A DNA stretch of 17,535 nt, taken from Clostridia bacterium (GTDB lineage: Bacteria; Bacillota_A; Clostridia; Christensenellales; Aristaeellaceae). Within the stretch, counting starts at the first letter, position 1. Every line of letters starts with the position of its first letter. The position numbers and the translations under genes were made by a program. The DNA lies in NCBI GenBank assembly GCA_017397695.1, contig JAFQIF010000010.1, positions 1-17,535 of the forward strand, in the 5' to 3' direction. The notes beneath the pieces are model-generated. The model saw only the letters and a program-made list of their open reading frames with translations. It did no database searches and was not told the origin of the DNA. Positions 8,320 to 13,329 of the stretch are shown here, one piece after another.

Positions 8320-8334
8320 GTGGTATAATACCAC
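8320..8334 (+). promoter_or_regulatory. Extended -10 promoter inside a perfect palindrome, upstream of the MATE gene
   Basis: TGGTATAAT (8321-8329) is an extended -10 element and lies within GTGGTA-TAA-TACCAC (8320-8334), a perfect 6-bp inverted repeat with a 3-bp centre. No good -35 is visible 17 bp upstream, which fits an extended -10 promoter. A protein on the palindrome would block the polymerase directly, as expected for a MarR-, TetR- or GntR-type repressor; none is encoded beside it. Confidence 0.6.
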
Positions 8335-8376
8335 CGCTTCCCAAAGATGGGTATATATGGAAAGAAGGCCAGAATA

Positions 8377-9726
8377 ATGACCAAGGATATGACACAGGGA
8401 TCACCTGTCAAGCTGATTCTCGGGTTTGCGCTGCCGCTGCTGGCGGGCATGCTCTTTCAGCAAATGTATAATCTGGTGGATACGATGATCGTCGGCAGGT
8501 TTCTGGGAGTTGCTGCGCTTGCGGGCGTGGGCGCAACCGGTTCAGTCAATTTTCTCGTGCTCGGTTTTTGCATGGGCGTGACCAATGGCTTTGCCATTCC
8601 GGTTGCACAGCGCTTTGGCGCGCGTGAAGAGGGGCGCATGCGTGAGTTTGTGGCCAATGGTATCTATCTTGCAGCTTGGTTTGCCGTGCTGATTACGTCT
8701 GTTACGGTGGTATTCTGCCGCGATATTCTTACGGCGATGGGTACGCCTATGGATTGCTTTGAGCAGTCACATCAGTATATTTCGGTCATTTTTGCAGGCA
8801 TTCCGTTTACGATCCTGTATAACCTGTGCTCGGGTTATCTGCGTTCTCTGGGCGACAGCCGTATGCCGCTGGTCTTCCTGATCATTTCATCCGTTCTCAA
8901 TGTGGCGCTGGATCTGCTTCTGATTCTTGCGTTTGATATGGGCGTGCGCGGCGCGTCCATGGCGACGGTGATCAGCCAGGCTGTATCTGGTCTTCTCTGC
9001 CTGGGATGGATTGCCTGGAAGGTGCCTGCGCTACATGTTTCTGGCCTAGAGTGGCGTGTGCAGAAGGTGCGCATGCAGGAACTGTGTGCCTGCGGCGTGC
9101 CGATGGGTCTGCAGTATTCCATTACGGCAATCGGTTCGGTCATCCTGCAGGTGGCGGTCAATTCGCTGGGCTATCTGGCGGTAGCGGCGATGACTGCTGC
9201 GCTGAAGGTACTCGGCTTCCTCGCGTGTCCGTTTGATGCGCTCGGTTCCACCATGGCGACATATGGCGCGCAGAACGTCGGCGCAGGCCGCTATGACCGT
9301 CTGAATAGGGGGGTGGTGAGCGCATCTGCTATGGGATTTGTGTATACCGCTGCTGCGCTTGCCGTTTCCTGGTTCTTCGGAGAGAATCTTGTGCAGCTCT
9401 TCGTTACGGACGGCGGTGCGGAGATTATCGACATGGCGCAGCAGTACATGGTGGTGCAGGTATTCTTCTATCCGCTGCTCACGCTGGTGAATGTCGTCCG
9501 CTTCACCATTCAGGGTATGGGCTTTTCCGTTTTTGCGGTTATTGCCGGCGTGCTGGAGATGGTTGCCCGCGCGCTTACGGGTGTTTTCCTGGTGCCGATA
9601 CTGGGCTTTACCGGCGTCACGCTGGGCAGCCCGCTGGCTTGGATCATGGCAGATGCATTTCTGATTCCGGCGTATTTTCGGTGCAAAAAGCGCCTGATGG
9701 GGAAGGTGCATCACGCAAAAATCTAA
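8377..9726 (+). CDS. MATE-family multidrug/cation efflux protein
   Basis: 449 residues with about twelve hydrophobic segments, the normal size. ATG at 8377 is chosen because AGAAGG (8363-8368) lies eight bases upstream; an upstream in-frame ATG at 8347 has no ribosome site. The opening GSPVKLILGFALPLLAG followed by QQMYNLVDTMIVGRFLG is the classic MATE N-terminus, and GYLRSLGDSRMPL and NVALDLLLI mark the middle of the first half. MATE proteins export drugs or metabolites using Na+ or H+ gradients; the substrate here is unknown. It is a single-gene unit, divergent from the MBOAT operon, with its own palindrome-covered promoter. Confidence 0.93.
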   Translation: MTKDMTQGSPVKLILGFALPLLAGMLFQQMYNLVDTMIVGRFLGVAALAGVGATGSVNFLVLGFCMGVTNGFAIPVAQRFGAREEGRMREFVANGIYLAAWFAVLITSVTVVFCRDILTAMGTPMDCFEQSHQYISVIFAGIPFTILYNLCSGYLRSLGDSRMPLVFLIISSVLNVALDLLLILAFDMGVRGASMATVISQAVSGLLCLGWIAWKVPALHVSGLEWRVQKVRMQELCACGVPMGLQYSITAIGSVILQVAVNSLGYLAVAAMTAALKVLGFLACPFDALGSTMATYGAQNVGAGRYDRLNRGVVSASAMGFVYTAAALAVSWFFGENLVQLFVTDGGAEIIDMAQQYMVVQVFFYPLLTLVNVVRFTIQGMGFSVFAVIAGVLEMVARALTGVFLVPILGFTGVTLGSPLAWIMADAFLIPAYFRCKKRLMGKVHHAKI

Positions 9727-9785
9727 TAATATACTAGCCTTTTTTGCGAATGCTGAGAAAAATACAAATTTCTTCAATTTTTGTG

Positions 9786-9814
9786 TTGACAAATCGCACG
9801 CGTGGTTGTATAAT
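9786..9814 (+). promoter_or_regulatory. Consensus promoter of tRNA-Ser
   Basis: TTGACA (9786-9791), 17-bp spacer, TATAAT (9809-9814): a perfect consensus promoter, 33 bp upstream of the tRNA, as expected for a strongly expressed stable RNA. Confidence 0.9.
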
Positions 9815-9847
9815 AGGTTTCGCTGATTGAGCAACAGCCAAGCAGAT

Positions 9848-9938
9848 GGAGAGTTGGCTGAGTGGTCTAAGGCGCACGACTGGAAATCGTGTGTGGGCTG
9901 ATACCCCACCTAGGGTTCAAATCCCTAACTCTCCGCCA
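9848..9938 (+). tRNA. tRNA-Ser (anticodon GGA), 3' end supplied by the integrated element
   Basis: A 91-nt class II tRNA. The acceptor stem GGAGAGT pairs fully with ACTCTCC. The anticodon arm is CACGA-CTGGAAA-TCGTG, giving anticodon GGA. A long variable arm (GTGGG/CCCAC) is typical of tRNA-Ser, the T arm is TAGGG-TTCAAAT-CCCTA, the discriminator base is G (9935), and CCA is encoded (9936-9938). From about 9875 onward the sequence repeats at 14204-14264, where CCA is replaced by ACA. The gene is therefore a hybrid of a chromosomal 5' half and an element-derived 3' half that restores an intact tRNA. Confidence 0.97.
9875..9935 (+). repeat. Left attachment repeat (att) in tRNA-Ser
   Basis: 61 bp matching 14204-14264 at 60 of 61 positions; the single difference is C9910 versus A14239, between the variable arm and T stem. 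The repeat covers the anticodon arm to the discriminator base, a common target of tyrosine recombinases. Confidence 0.92.
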
Positions 9939-9960
9939 AGCCATGATGGGAAACCATCAA

Positions 9961-9999
9961 ACCCGTTCAGGTCTCGACCACCTGAGCGGGTCTTTTTTT
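9961..9999 (+). terminator. Intrinsic terminator after tRNA-Ser, inside the element
   Basis: ACCCGTTCAGG (9961-9971) pairs with CCTGAGCGGGT (9981-9991) over 11 bp with one G-T pair and a 9-nt loop, followed by seven T. It ends the tRNA transcript. Just before it, TGATGG-GAAA-CCATCA (9944-9959) forms a small tetraloop hairpin. It is element DNA that replaces the chromosomal terminator now at 14268-14298. Confidence 0.88.
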
Positions 10000-10059
10000 A
10001 TGCTGTGCCTCGACCGCACAGCACAACGCACGATCAACCCCGTGCCTCCTTTCTGCGGC

Positions 10060-10254
10060 TTATGCGCCGCGCTTCGTCAAGTACTCTTCCAACGCTCTGA
10101 TGACCACATCCGTGATCGTCAGCATCGATCCCTCTACGTAGGCCTTAAGTCTGGCATTCAGATCTAGCGGGATCCTCGCTGCGATCCGCTTTGTGAAAGC
10201 CGTTTCCTCCGTCCACTCTCTGGGCGTTGGCGTCTTCCGTGCTCTGCTGGCCAT
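10060..10254 (-). CDS. Small ribbon-helix-helix (CopG/Arc-like) DNA-binding protein
   Basis: 64 residues. The start is set at ATG 10254 because GGAAGGAGGT lies seven bases upstream; an in-frame start 11 codons earlier would bury this site. Residues 1-25 are basic. Residues 26-61 read AARIPLDLNARLKAYVE then LTITDVVIRALEEYL, the beta strand plus two helices of an RHH fold with a regular hydrophobic pattern. Such proteins bind DNA as dimers and act as repressors, antitoxins or plasmid copy/partition regulators. There is no toxin-like gene beside it, so an element regulator is the better guess. A likely promoter is at 10290-10318, and its own operator may lie there. It is the leftmost gene of the element. 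Confidence 0.78.
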   Translation of the reverse strand: MASRARKTPTPREWTEETAFTKRIAARIPLDLNARLKAYVEGSMLTITDVVIRALEEYLTKRGA

Positions 10255-10289
10255 GTTCTGCACCTCCTTCCGGGATAATTGTTGCACAC

Positions 10290-10318
10290 ATCATATCACG
10301 GAGCAGGAAGAAGCGCAA
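10290..10318 (-). promoter_or_regulatory. Likely promoter of the ribbon-helix-helix gene
   Basis: On the minus strand TTGCGC (10313-10318), 17-bp spacer, TATGAT (10290-10295), about 35 bp from the start codon. The -10 is good, the -35 only partial. Confidence 0.5.
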
Positions 10319-10429
10319 GACCCAATCTGCAAAATGGCGCGAAATTTGCCGTCTGAGAGCGTTTCTGATGGGGTAGGTAAGGGAATCACCCGTCCGACTC
10401 CGTGAAAATCGCTCTGAGAGGCCGTCAGG

Positions 10430-11150
10430 AGGGGAGAACGGACACAACCGACGCCCGCCTTCGCCTGTGCCTCGCGCCTCGCCGCCCCCGCCTGTTGCCG
10501 CCCGCCGTCTCCTCGCCTCGATCGCGGCCCGCCGTCGCTCTCGTTGGCGTCAGCGAAGAGGGCAGAGGATAAGCCGCGCGGCGGTCTGCTCCTCGGCTCG
10601 TCGCCTACGCTAGGCGGCGGCGTGGCCTTCGGTCGCTCTGCCCGCTCTCCGGCGCGCTGCTGATCATACCTCCGATCGTCACTGCCGGCGGGCGCGCGCC
10701 CTTGGCTCCTGCGCCCTGGCTTGGCTGCCGCTCCTATGGGTCGCTTTGCCGATGCTTCCTCTCGGCGCGTCGGCGTAGTTGTGCGCTCCCGCTTCCGGGG
10801 CCCGCCCCCCTCGTGCCAAGTCTGTCGCCTTGCTCTTGTTGGCGTCGCCCCCCCGCTGCGGGCCCACCTCGCCCGCAGCGGGTTTTTGTTCTCCGCTTCG
10901 CTGCGCGCCTCGGGCGGCCGCCTCCCGCCCTCGCCCGCGGGGGCCAGCAGGCCACTCCCGCGGGGCTTGCACAAGCGCACGGGGGGCTTTTCGCCCCGGC
11001 TCGCGGACGTGGGTTTGCTTGCGGCTCCGCTTCGCTGCGCGTCCGGTTCGCTGCGGCGCTCTCGCCTCCGCTTCGCGCCTTGCGCTCCGGCCCTTGCCGC
11101 GTCCCGTGCGCCCCCGCTTCGCCGGTCGCCCGGGCCGGTTGGTGTATCAG
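10430..11150. other. Very GC-rich, strand-biased tract without a credible gene
   Basis: About 720 bp, strongly pyrimidine-rich on the + strand and far richer in GC than its surroundings. Several frames on both strands are open for 150-296 codons, as expected when stop codons are rare. The translations are low-complexity (Arg/Ala/Gly/Pro/Glu on -, Arg/Pro/Ser/Ala on +) with no domain or good ribosome site. It contains an intrinsic terminator (10852-10887), a 17-bp direct repeat CTCCGCTTCGCTGCGCG (10891-10907 and 11025-11041) and short hairpins. It could be a structured RNA locus, a degenerate region, or a disordered basic protein on the minus strand. I assign no function. Confidence 0.6.
10852..10887 (+). 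terminator. Intrinsic terminator embedded in the GC-rich tract
   Basis: CCCGCTGCGGGC (10852-10863) pairs perfectly with GCCCGCAGCGGG (10871-10882), 12 bp of nearly all G-C, with a 7-nt loop, then TTTTT (10883-10887). The direction is rightward. No protein gene ends here, so it may end a non-coding transcript from the left part of the tract. Confidence 0.65.
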
Positions 11151-11176
11151 GTTCACGGTAGGGAACGAGGGAATGA

Positions 11177-11249
11177 AACACAAAAGGCGCCTGCAGTCAA
11201 GGGTACCCTCCGGCGCTGCGCGCCCTTGACAGCAGGAGCCTTTTGTGTT
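11177..11249. repeat. Large 27-bp hairpin upstream of the SLOG gene
   Basis: The arms 11177-11203 and 11223-11249 are inverted copies matching at 25 of 27 positions (outer part AACACAAAAGG / CCTTTTGTGTT, inner part GTCAAGGG / CCCTTGAC), with a 19-nt loop. It is too long and too distant from a gene end for an ordinary terminator. It could be a mobile-hairpin relic, a recombination site or part of the leader RNA of the SLOG gene. Confidence 0.75.
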
Positions 11250-11261
11250 CTCCCGCGATCA

Positions 11262-11302
11262 AGTTGGCGGCGCCCTCCGCTCTGCGGAGGTTCCCGCCAA
11301 CT
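11262..11302 (+). promoter_or_regulatory. Nested hairpin sequestering the only strong ribosome site before the SLOG gene
   Basis: The outer stem is AGTTGGCGG (11262-11270) / CCGCCAACT (11294-11302). The inner stem is CCTCCGC (11274-11280) / GCGGAGG (11284-11290) with loop TCT. Both are perfect. The inner stem buries GGAGG (11286-11290), the best Shine-Dalgarno match before the gene, although it stands 18 bases from ATG 11309, farther than normal. Confidence 0.55.
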
Positions 11303-11308
11303 CGAATC

Positions 11309-11680
11309 ATGGGGGTGCGTGCTGTGTTCCGTCTCGTCGTCGCTGGTTCTCGCTCGTTCGCCGATTATGATCGGCTGGCCGCCGATCTGGATCGGCTCCT
11401 CGCTCGACGGCTCCCCGCCGTCGAGATCGTCTGCGGGGACTGCCCCTCCGGGGCAGACGCGCTCGCTGTCCGCTATGCGCGTTCGCGGGGTCTCGCGCTC
11501 CGCCTGTTCCCCGCCGATTGGGCCGCCTATGGCCGCTCCGCTGGCCCCATCCGCAACAGGGCCATGGCCGAATACGGCCACGCCCTGGTTGCGTATTGGG
11601 ACGGTCGCTCCCGCGGCACGGCGTCCATGATCGGCGCGGCCCAGGCTCGCGGTCTGCGGGTGGTCGTGCGCCGCTTCTAG
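11309..11680 (+). CDS. SLOG-superfamily protein, DUF2493 (YspA-like)
   Basis: 123 residues. The family pattern is plain: VAGSRSF (11-17), GDCPSGAD (43-50), FPADWAAYGRSAGPIRN (67-83) and YWDGRSRGT (96-104), ending with a short beta strand, RGLRVVVRRF. These are the nucleotide-phosphate loops of a Rossmann-like SLOG fold. SLOG proteins bind or process nucleotide-derived ligands, and several families occur in conflict and signalling systems; the exact role of DUF2493 is unknown to me. ATG 11309 is taken as start, but GTG 11324, six bases after GGGGGTG, would begin MFRLVVAGSR and fits the family equally well. It is the only rightward cargo gene, is GC-rich like the tract before it, and has a hairpin-filled leader. 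Confidence 0.85.
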   Translation: MGVRAVFRLVVAGSRSFADYDRLAADLDRLLARRLPAVEIVCGDCPSGADALAVRYARSRGLALRLFPADWAAYGRSAGPIRNRAMAEYGHALVAYWDGRSRGTASMIGAAQARGLRVVVRRF

Positions 11681-11691
11681 CGCCGCCCAGC

Positions 11692-11739
11692 CCAACAATC
11701 CTGTGCTTTCTCCAACGATAGATCTACCGAGATTGTTGG
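11692..11739 (+). repeat. Inverted repeat after the SLOG gene
   Basis: CCAACAATC (11692-11700) and GATTGTTGG (11731-11739) are perfect inverted copies 30 bp apart, starting 11 bp after the SLOG stop; an overlapping TCCAAC/GTTGGA pair offers a second folding. No T-tract follows. It may be a 3' RNA structure. Nearby, ATTATC-GT-GATAAT (11760-11773) is a perfect short palindrome of unknown meaning. Confidence 0.45.
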
Positions 11740-11818
11740 AATTATAGCGTTTAATGCAAATTATCGTGATAATTCCTCTCGTTTTCGACTCAAGCGTTGC
11801 GAAAATGTTTCACTTAAC

Positions 11819-11851
11819 AAAAAAGTGCAGGTCGGCTCTTCGATCCTGCAC
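11819..11851 (-). terminator. Intrinsic terminator of the XRE-Lar-Cys operon
   Basis: On the minus strand GTGCAGG (11845-11851) pairs with CCTGCAC (11825-11831), extended by TCG/CGA inside, followed by six T (11819-11824). It lies seven bases after the stop of the last gene. Confidence 0.8.
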
Positions 11852-11857
11852 AATGCT

Positions 11858-12082
11858 TTAGCTCTTTTTCTGGTGGTTCTGGTGGTTTCGGTGTTGGTAT
11901 ATCGTTCCCTTGCGGCCGTTGGCCACGTAGTGAACGTAGCGCTTCCAGCACCGCTTGCAGGCGGTACCGTCGTCCACGTCCTCGATTTTGCATAGCTGCG
12001 TGCCCGCCTCCGGCGGGCATTCGTCATCAAGAATCATCATCGCACAGCCCAGCAGGCTGGGCTTGGTCTTCGCTTCGGTCAT
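11858..12082 (-). CDS. Small cysteine-rich protein, phage/island type
   Basis: 74 residues. I do not recognise a named family. Cys22, Cys31, Cys42 and Cys45 (the last two as CKRC) could bind one zinc ion, like small zinc-ribbon proteins encoded in early regions of phages. The C-terminal 18 residues are basic and His/Gln/Asn-rich. The ATG overlaps the stop of the Lar-like gene upstream (ATGA, 12079-12082), so translation is probably coupled. A terminator comes seven bases after its stop. The overlap, the Cys spacing and the terminator support a real gene. Confidence 0.65.
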   Translation of the reverse strand: MTEAKTKPSLLGCAMMILDDECPPEAGTQLCKIEDVDDGTACKRCWKRYVHYVANGRKGTIYQHRNHQNHQKKS

Positions 12083-12357
12083 GCGCCTCCTCCGCCGCGC
12101 AATTCTATTGCGCTGTTCCAGTGCTCAGCCGCTTGCTCTCTGGCCCTGTTCAGCCCGGGGAGCAGACTTTCTCCGTACTCTCTGCCCGACGCTTTGCCAT
12201 CAAAGTATATCCACGGCCCGGTCAGCTTGCAGACGTCGCATTCCACACGCAGCGCCGGATCTGGCCATGCTGGCCATACCAGCACGATCGGCTGCCCTCC
12301 GCAGCAGGGGCATGGGATCAGCCTGATATCGACATCCTGTCTCCGATCAGGCAACAT
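12079..12357 (-). CDS. Lar-like (restriction alleviation family) zinc protein
   Basis: 92 residues. ATG at 12357 is chosen because GGAGGT lies seven bases upstream; an ATG at 12375 has no such site. LIPCPCCGGQP (14-23) and VECDVCKLTG (38-47) give a four-Cys zinc ribbon (Cys16, Cys19, Cys40, Cys43), and EHWN (78-81) near the end is the A-x-x-x-W-N helix usual in Lar-like proteins. Rac-prophage Lar of E. coli modulates type I restriction; many relatives in phages are annotated only by similarity, so an anti-restriction role is inferred. It overlaps the XRE gene by 11 bp and the Cys-rich gene by 4 bp. Confidence 0.72.
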   Translation of the reverse strand: MLPDRRQDVDIRLIPCPCCGGQPIVLVWPAWPDPALRVECDVCKLTGPWIYFDGKASGREYGESLLPGLNRAREQAAEHWNSAIELRGGGGA

Positions 12358-12607
12358 TGTCCGCACCTCCAGCAATCCAGCCCATCACGGCCCTCGGATC
12401 GTATCGCTTGATTTCACAGAGAACCAGGTTGCTGCCGACGTCCGGCAGCATCCTGCTTTCAGGAGATTCCCACCTGGCTACGGTGCCTCTGCTTACGCCG
12501 CATATCCTCGCGGTGCTGGTCTGACTCATGCCCAATACCTGCCGTCTCAGGTATCGCCATCTCGTCTTGACCTTCAGGCGGATTCTTTCCACCCTCTTTC
12601 GATCCAT
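12347..12607 (-). CDS. XRE/Cro-type helix-turn-helix regulator
   Basis: 86 residues. Residues 1-22 are very basic (RKR, RIRLKVKTRWR). Residues 27-48 read MSQTSTARICGVSRGTVARWES, a standard helix-turn-helix of the XRE/Cro class, followed by a Pro-containing linker and a short helix ending in AVMGWIAGG. It is the first gene of a three-gene leftward unit transcribed from an extended -10 promoter overlapped by a LexA-like box. It may be the element's repressor or activator, and the palindromes at 12808-12940 are candidate targets. Whether it controls excision cannot be seen. Confidence 0.8.
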   Translation of the reverse strand: MDRKRVERIRLKVKTRWRYLRRQVLGMSQTSTARICGVSRGTVARWESPESRMLPDVGSNLVLCEIKRYDPRAVMGWIAGGADNVA

Positions 12608-12631
12608 GCCTCTCTCACCTTCCCATGCAGT

Positions 12632-12640
12632 ATTATACCA
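12632..12640 (-). promoter_or_regulatory. Extended -10 promoter of the XRE-Lar-Cys operon
   Basis: On the minus strand TGGTATAAT, an extended -10 element, 25 bp upstream of the XRE start. The -35 position (AGAACA) is poor, which fits an extended -10 type. Confidence 0.65.
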
Positions 12641-12646
12641 TATTTC

Positions 12647-12660
12647 CGAACATTTGTTCT
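12647..12660 (-). promoter_or_regulatory. LexA-like SOS box over the XRE operon promoter
   Basis: CGAACATTTGTTCT on the + strand matches the Gram-positive LexA box CGAAC-N4-GTTCG at every fixed position but the last. It lies 9 bp upstream of the -10, covering the -35 and spacer, where a repressor would block transcription. If real, the operon is induced by DNA damage. Confidence 0.6.
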
Positions 12661-12807
12661 CATAAATTTTCCCGTAATCGCAGAAACACGACCGGGTACG
12701 TGTCTTTTTTTTGCCCCTTATCCATGCCGTTTGCGTTCGGATATGGGGAATTGTTAAATCCTGATGGATGTATAGTGCTCTGTCTATTCAGCCGCCGCCG
12801 TTCCTAT

Positions 12808-12940
12808 CCGGCCAAATTGGCCGGGTAGAGTAGTAGCTGCTAATCTTAAGAGTATTTGAGATACGTATTATACTAGGCGGCCACTGTGGCCGGATTATAA
12901 CCCGGCCACGCTGGCCGGATAGACGTGACAATTTGGCCGG
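12808..12940. repeat. Palindrome array CCGGCCA-N3-TGGCCGG (iteron/operator-like)
   Basis: Two full 17-bp palindromes lie at 12808-12824 and 12902-12918, and a copy with one changed base at 12877-12893. A half site TTGGCCGG lies at 12933-12940, two bases before the end of the RepA_N-like gene. Starts are 69 and 25 bp apart, and an AT-rich stretch (12837-12875) lies between the first two. Several also carry ATTAT or TATAA next to the outer GG. This may be a replication origin for the RepA-like protein or operators for the XRE protein. The rest of the 12608-12941 gap contains the promoter and LexA box described separately, and a weak hairpin with eight T near 12709. Confidence 0.7.
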
Positions 12941-12941
12941 A

Positions 12942-13292
12942 TTATTGATTTCTCAGCGCATCCGTGATAGCCTCATGAAGGAAATATCTGTTCGATGCTT
13001 TATACGCTGCCTTGCGCCACCACACAAGGCCGTCGTCGTGCAGTTGCTTCAGAGATCTTCTCACCGTCCTCTCTCCAACGCCGATCTGATCCGCCAGTTC
13101 GGCGTGAGAGAAGACACAATAAACCCGCTCTTCCTGTGGATCATACCACTTGGTCCCAGTTGGATCACCGATCAGGTTGTAATTGCTCAGCCGGATCCGG
13201 TTATACAGCGCGCCGATCACAGCGCGCGTGATCAGGTCATAGTCCTTGAATAGTCCCTCCGGCAATGGAATCAGCATATACTTTTGTGCCAT
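12942..13292 (-). CDS. Stand-alone RepA_N-like winged-helix protein (replication initiator or regulator)
   Basis: 116 residues. YMLIPLPEGLFKDYDLITR (5-23), NRIRLSNYN (31-39), ERVYCVFSHAELADQIGVG (55-73), RTVRRSLKQLHDDGLVWW (75-92) and ASNRYFL (99-105) follow, in order, the N-terminal winged-helix domain of RepA_N-type plasmid initiators. Those proteins are usually about 300-400 residues; here only the DNA-binding domain exists, with a clean stop. Residues 60-105 are the winged helix. It could start replication with a host or phage partner, or be a regulator derived from an initiator. ATG 13292 has no visible Shine-Dalgarno site. The gene is divergent from the integrase with only 37 bp between start codons, so each promoter must overlap the other gene. 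The palindrome array lies directly after its stop. Confidence 0.75.
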   Translation of the reverse strand: MAQKYMLIPLPEGLFKDYDLITRAVIGALYNRIRLSNYNLIGDPTGTKWYDPQEERVYCVFSHAELADQIGVGERTVRRSLKQLHDDGLVWWRKAAYKASNRYFLHEAITDALRNQ

Positions 13293-13329
13293 GATGGGAT
13301 GGGGAAATCATCATGCGTGAGGTGATATC

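Noticed and set aside
9714..9747. Terminator after the MATE gene (CGCAAAAA ... TTTTTTGCG)
   Set aside because: A weak A-T stem across the stop codon with a long loop; not good enough to call.
10291..11181. Long open frames (up to 296 codons) on both strands of the GC-rich tract
   Set aside because: Overlapping frames on both strands, low-complexity translations, no ribosome site, and a strong terminator inside. Best explained by scarcity of stop codons in GC-rich DNA.
11153..11698. 181-codon minus-strand frame opposite the SLOG gene
   Set aside because: It is the complement of a clear DUF2493 gene plus the large hairpin; no domain is visible in it.
12689..12717. Rightward terminator (ACACG/CGTGT then eight T)
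   Set aside because: The stem is only about five bp and no rightward gene ends there; left as a remark only.
12808..12940. CRISPR array
   Set aside because: The repeats are short palindromes with unequal spacing, no uniform spacers and no cas genes.
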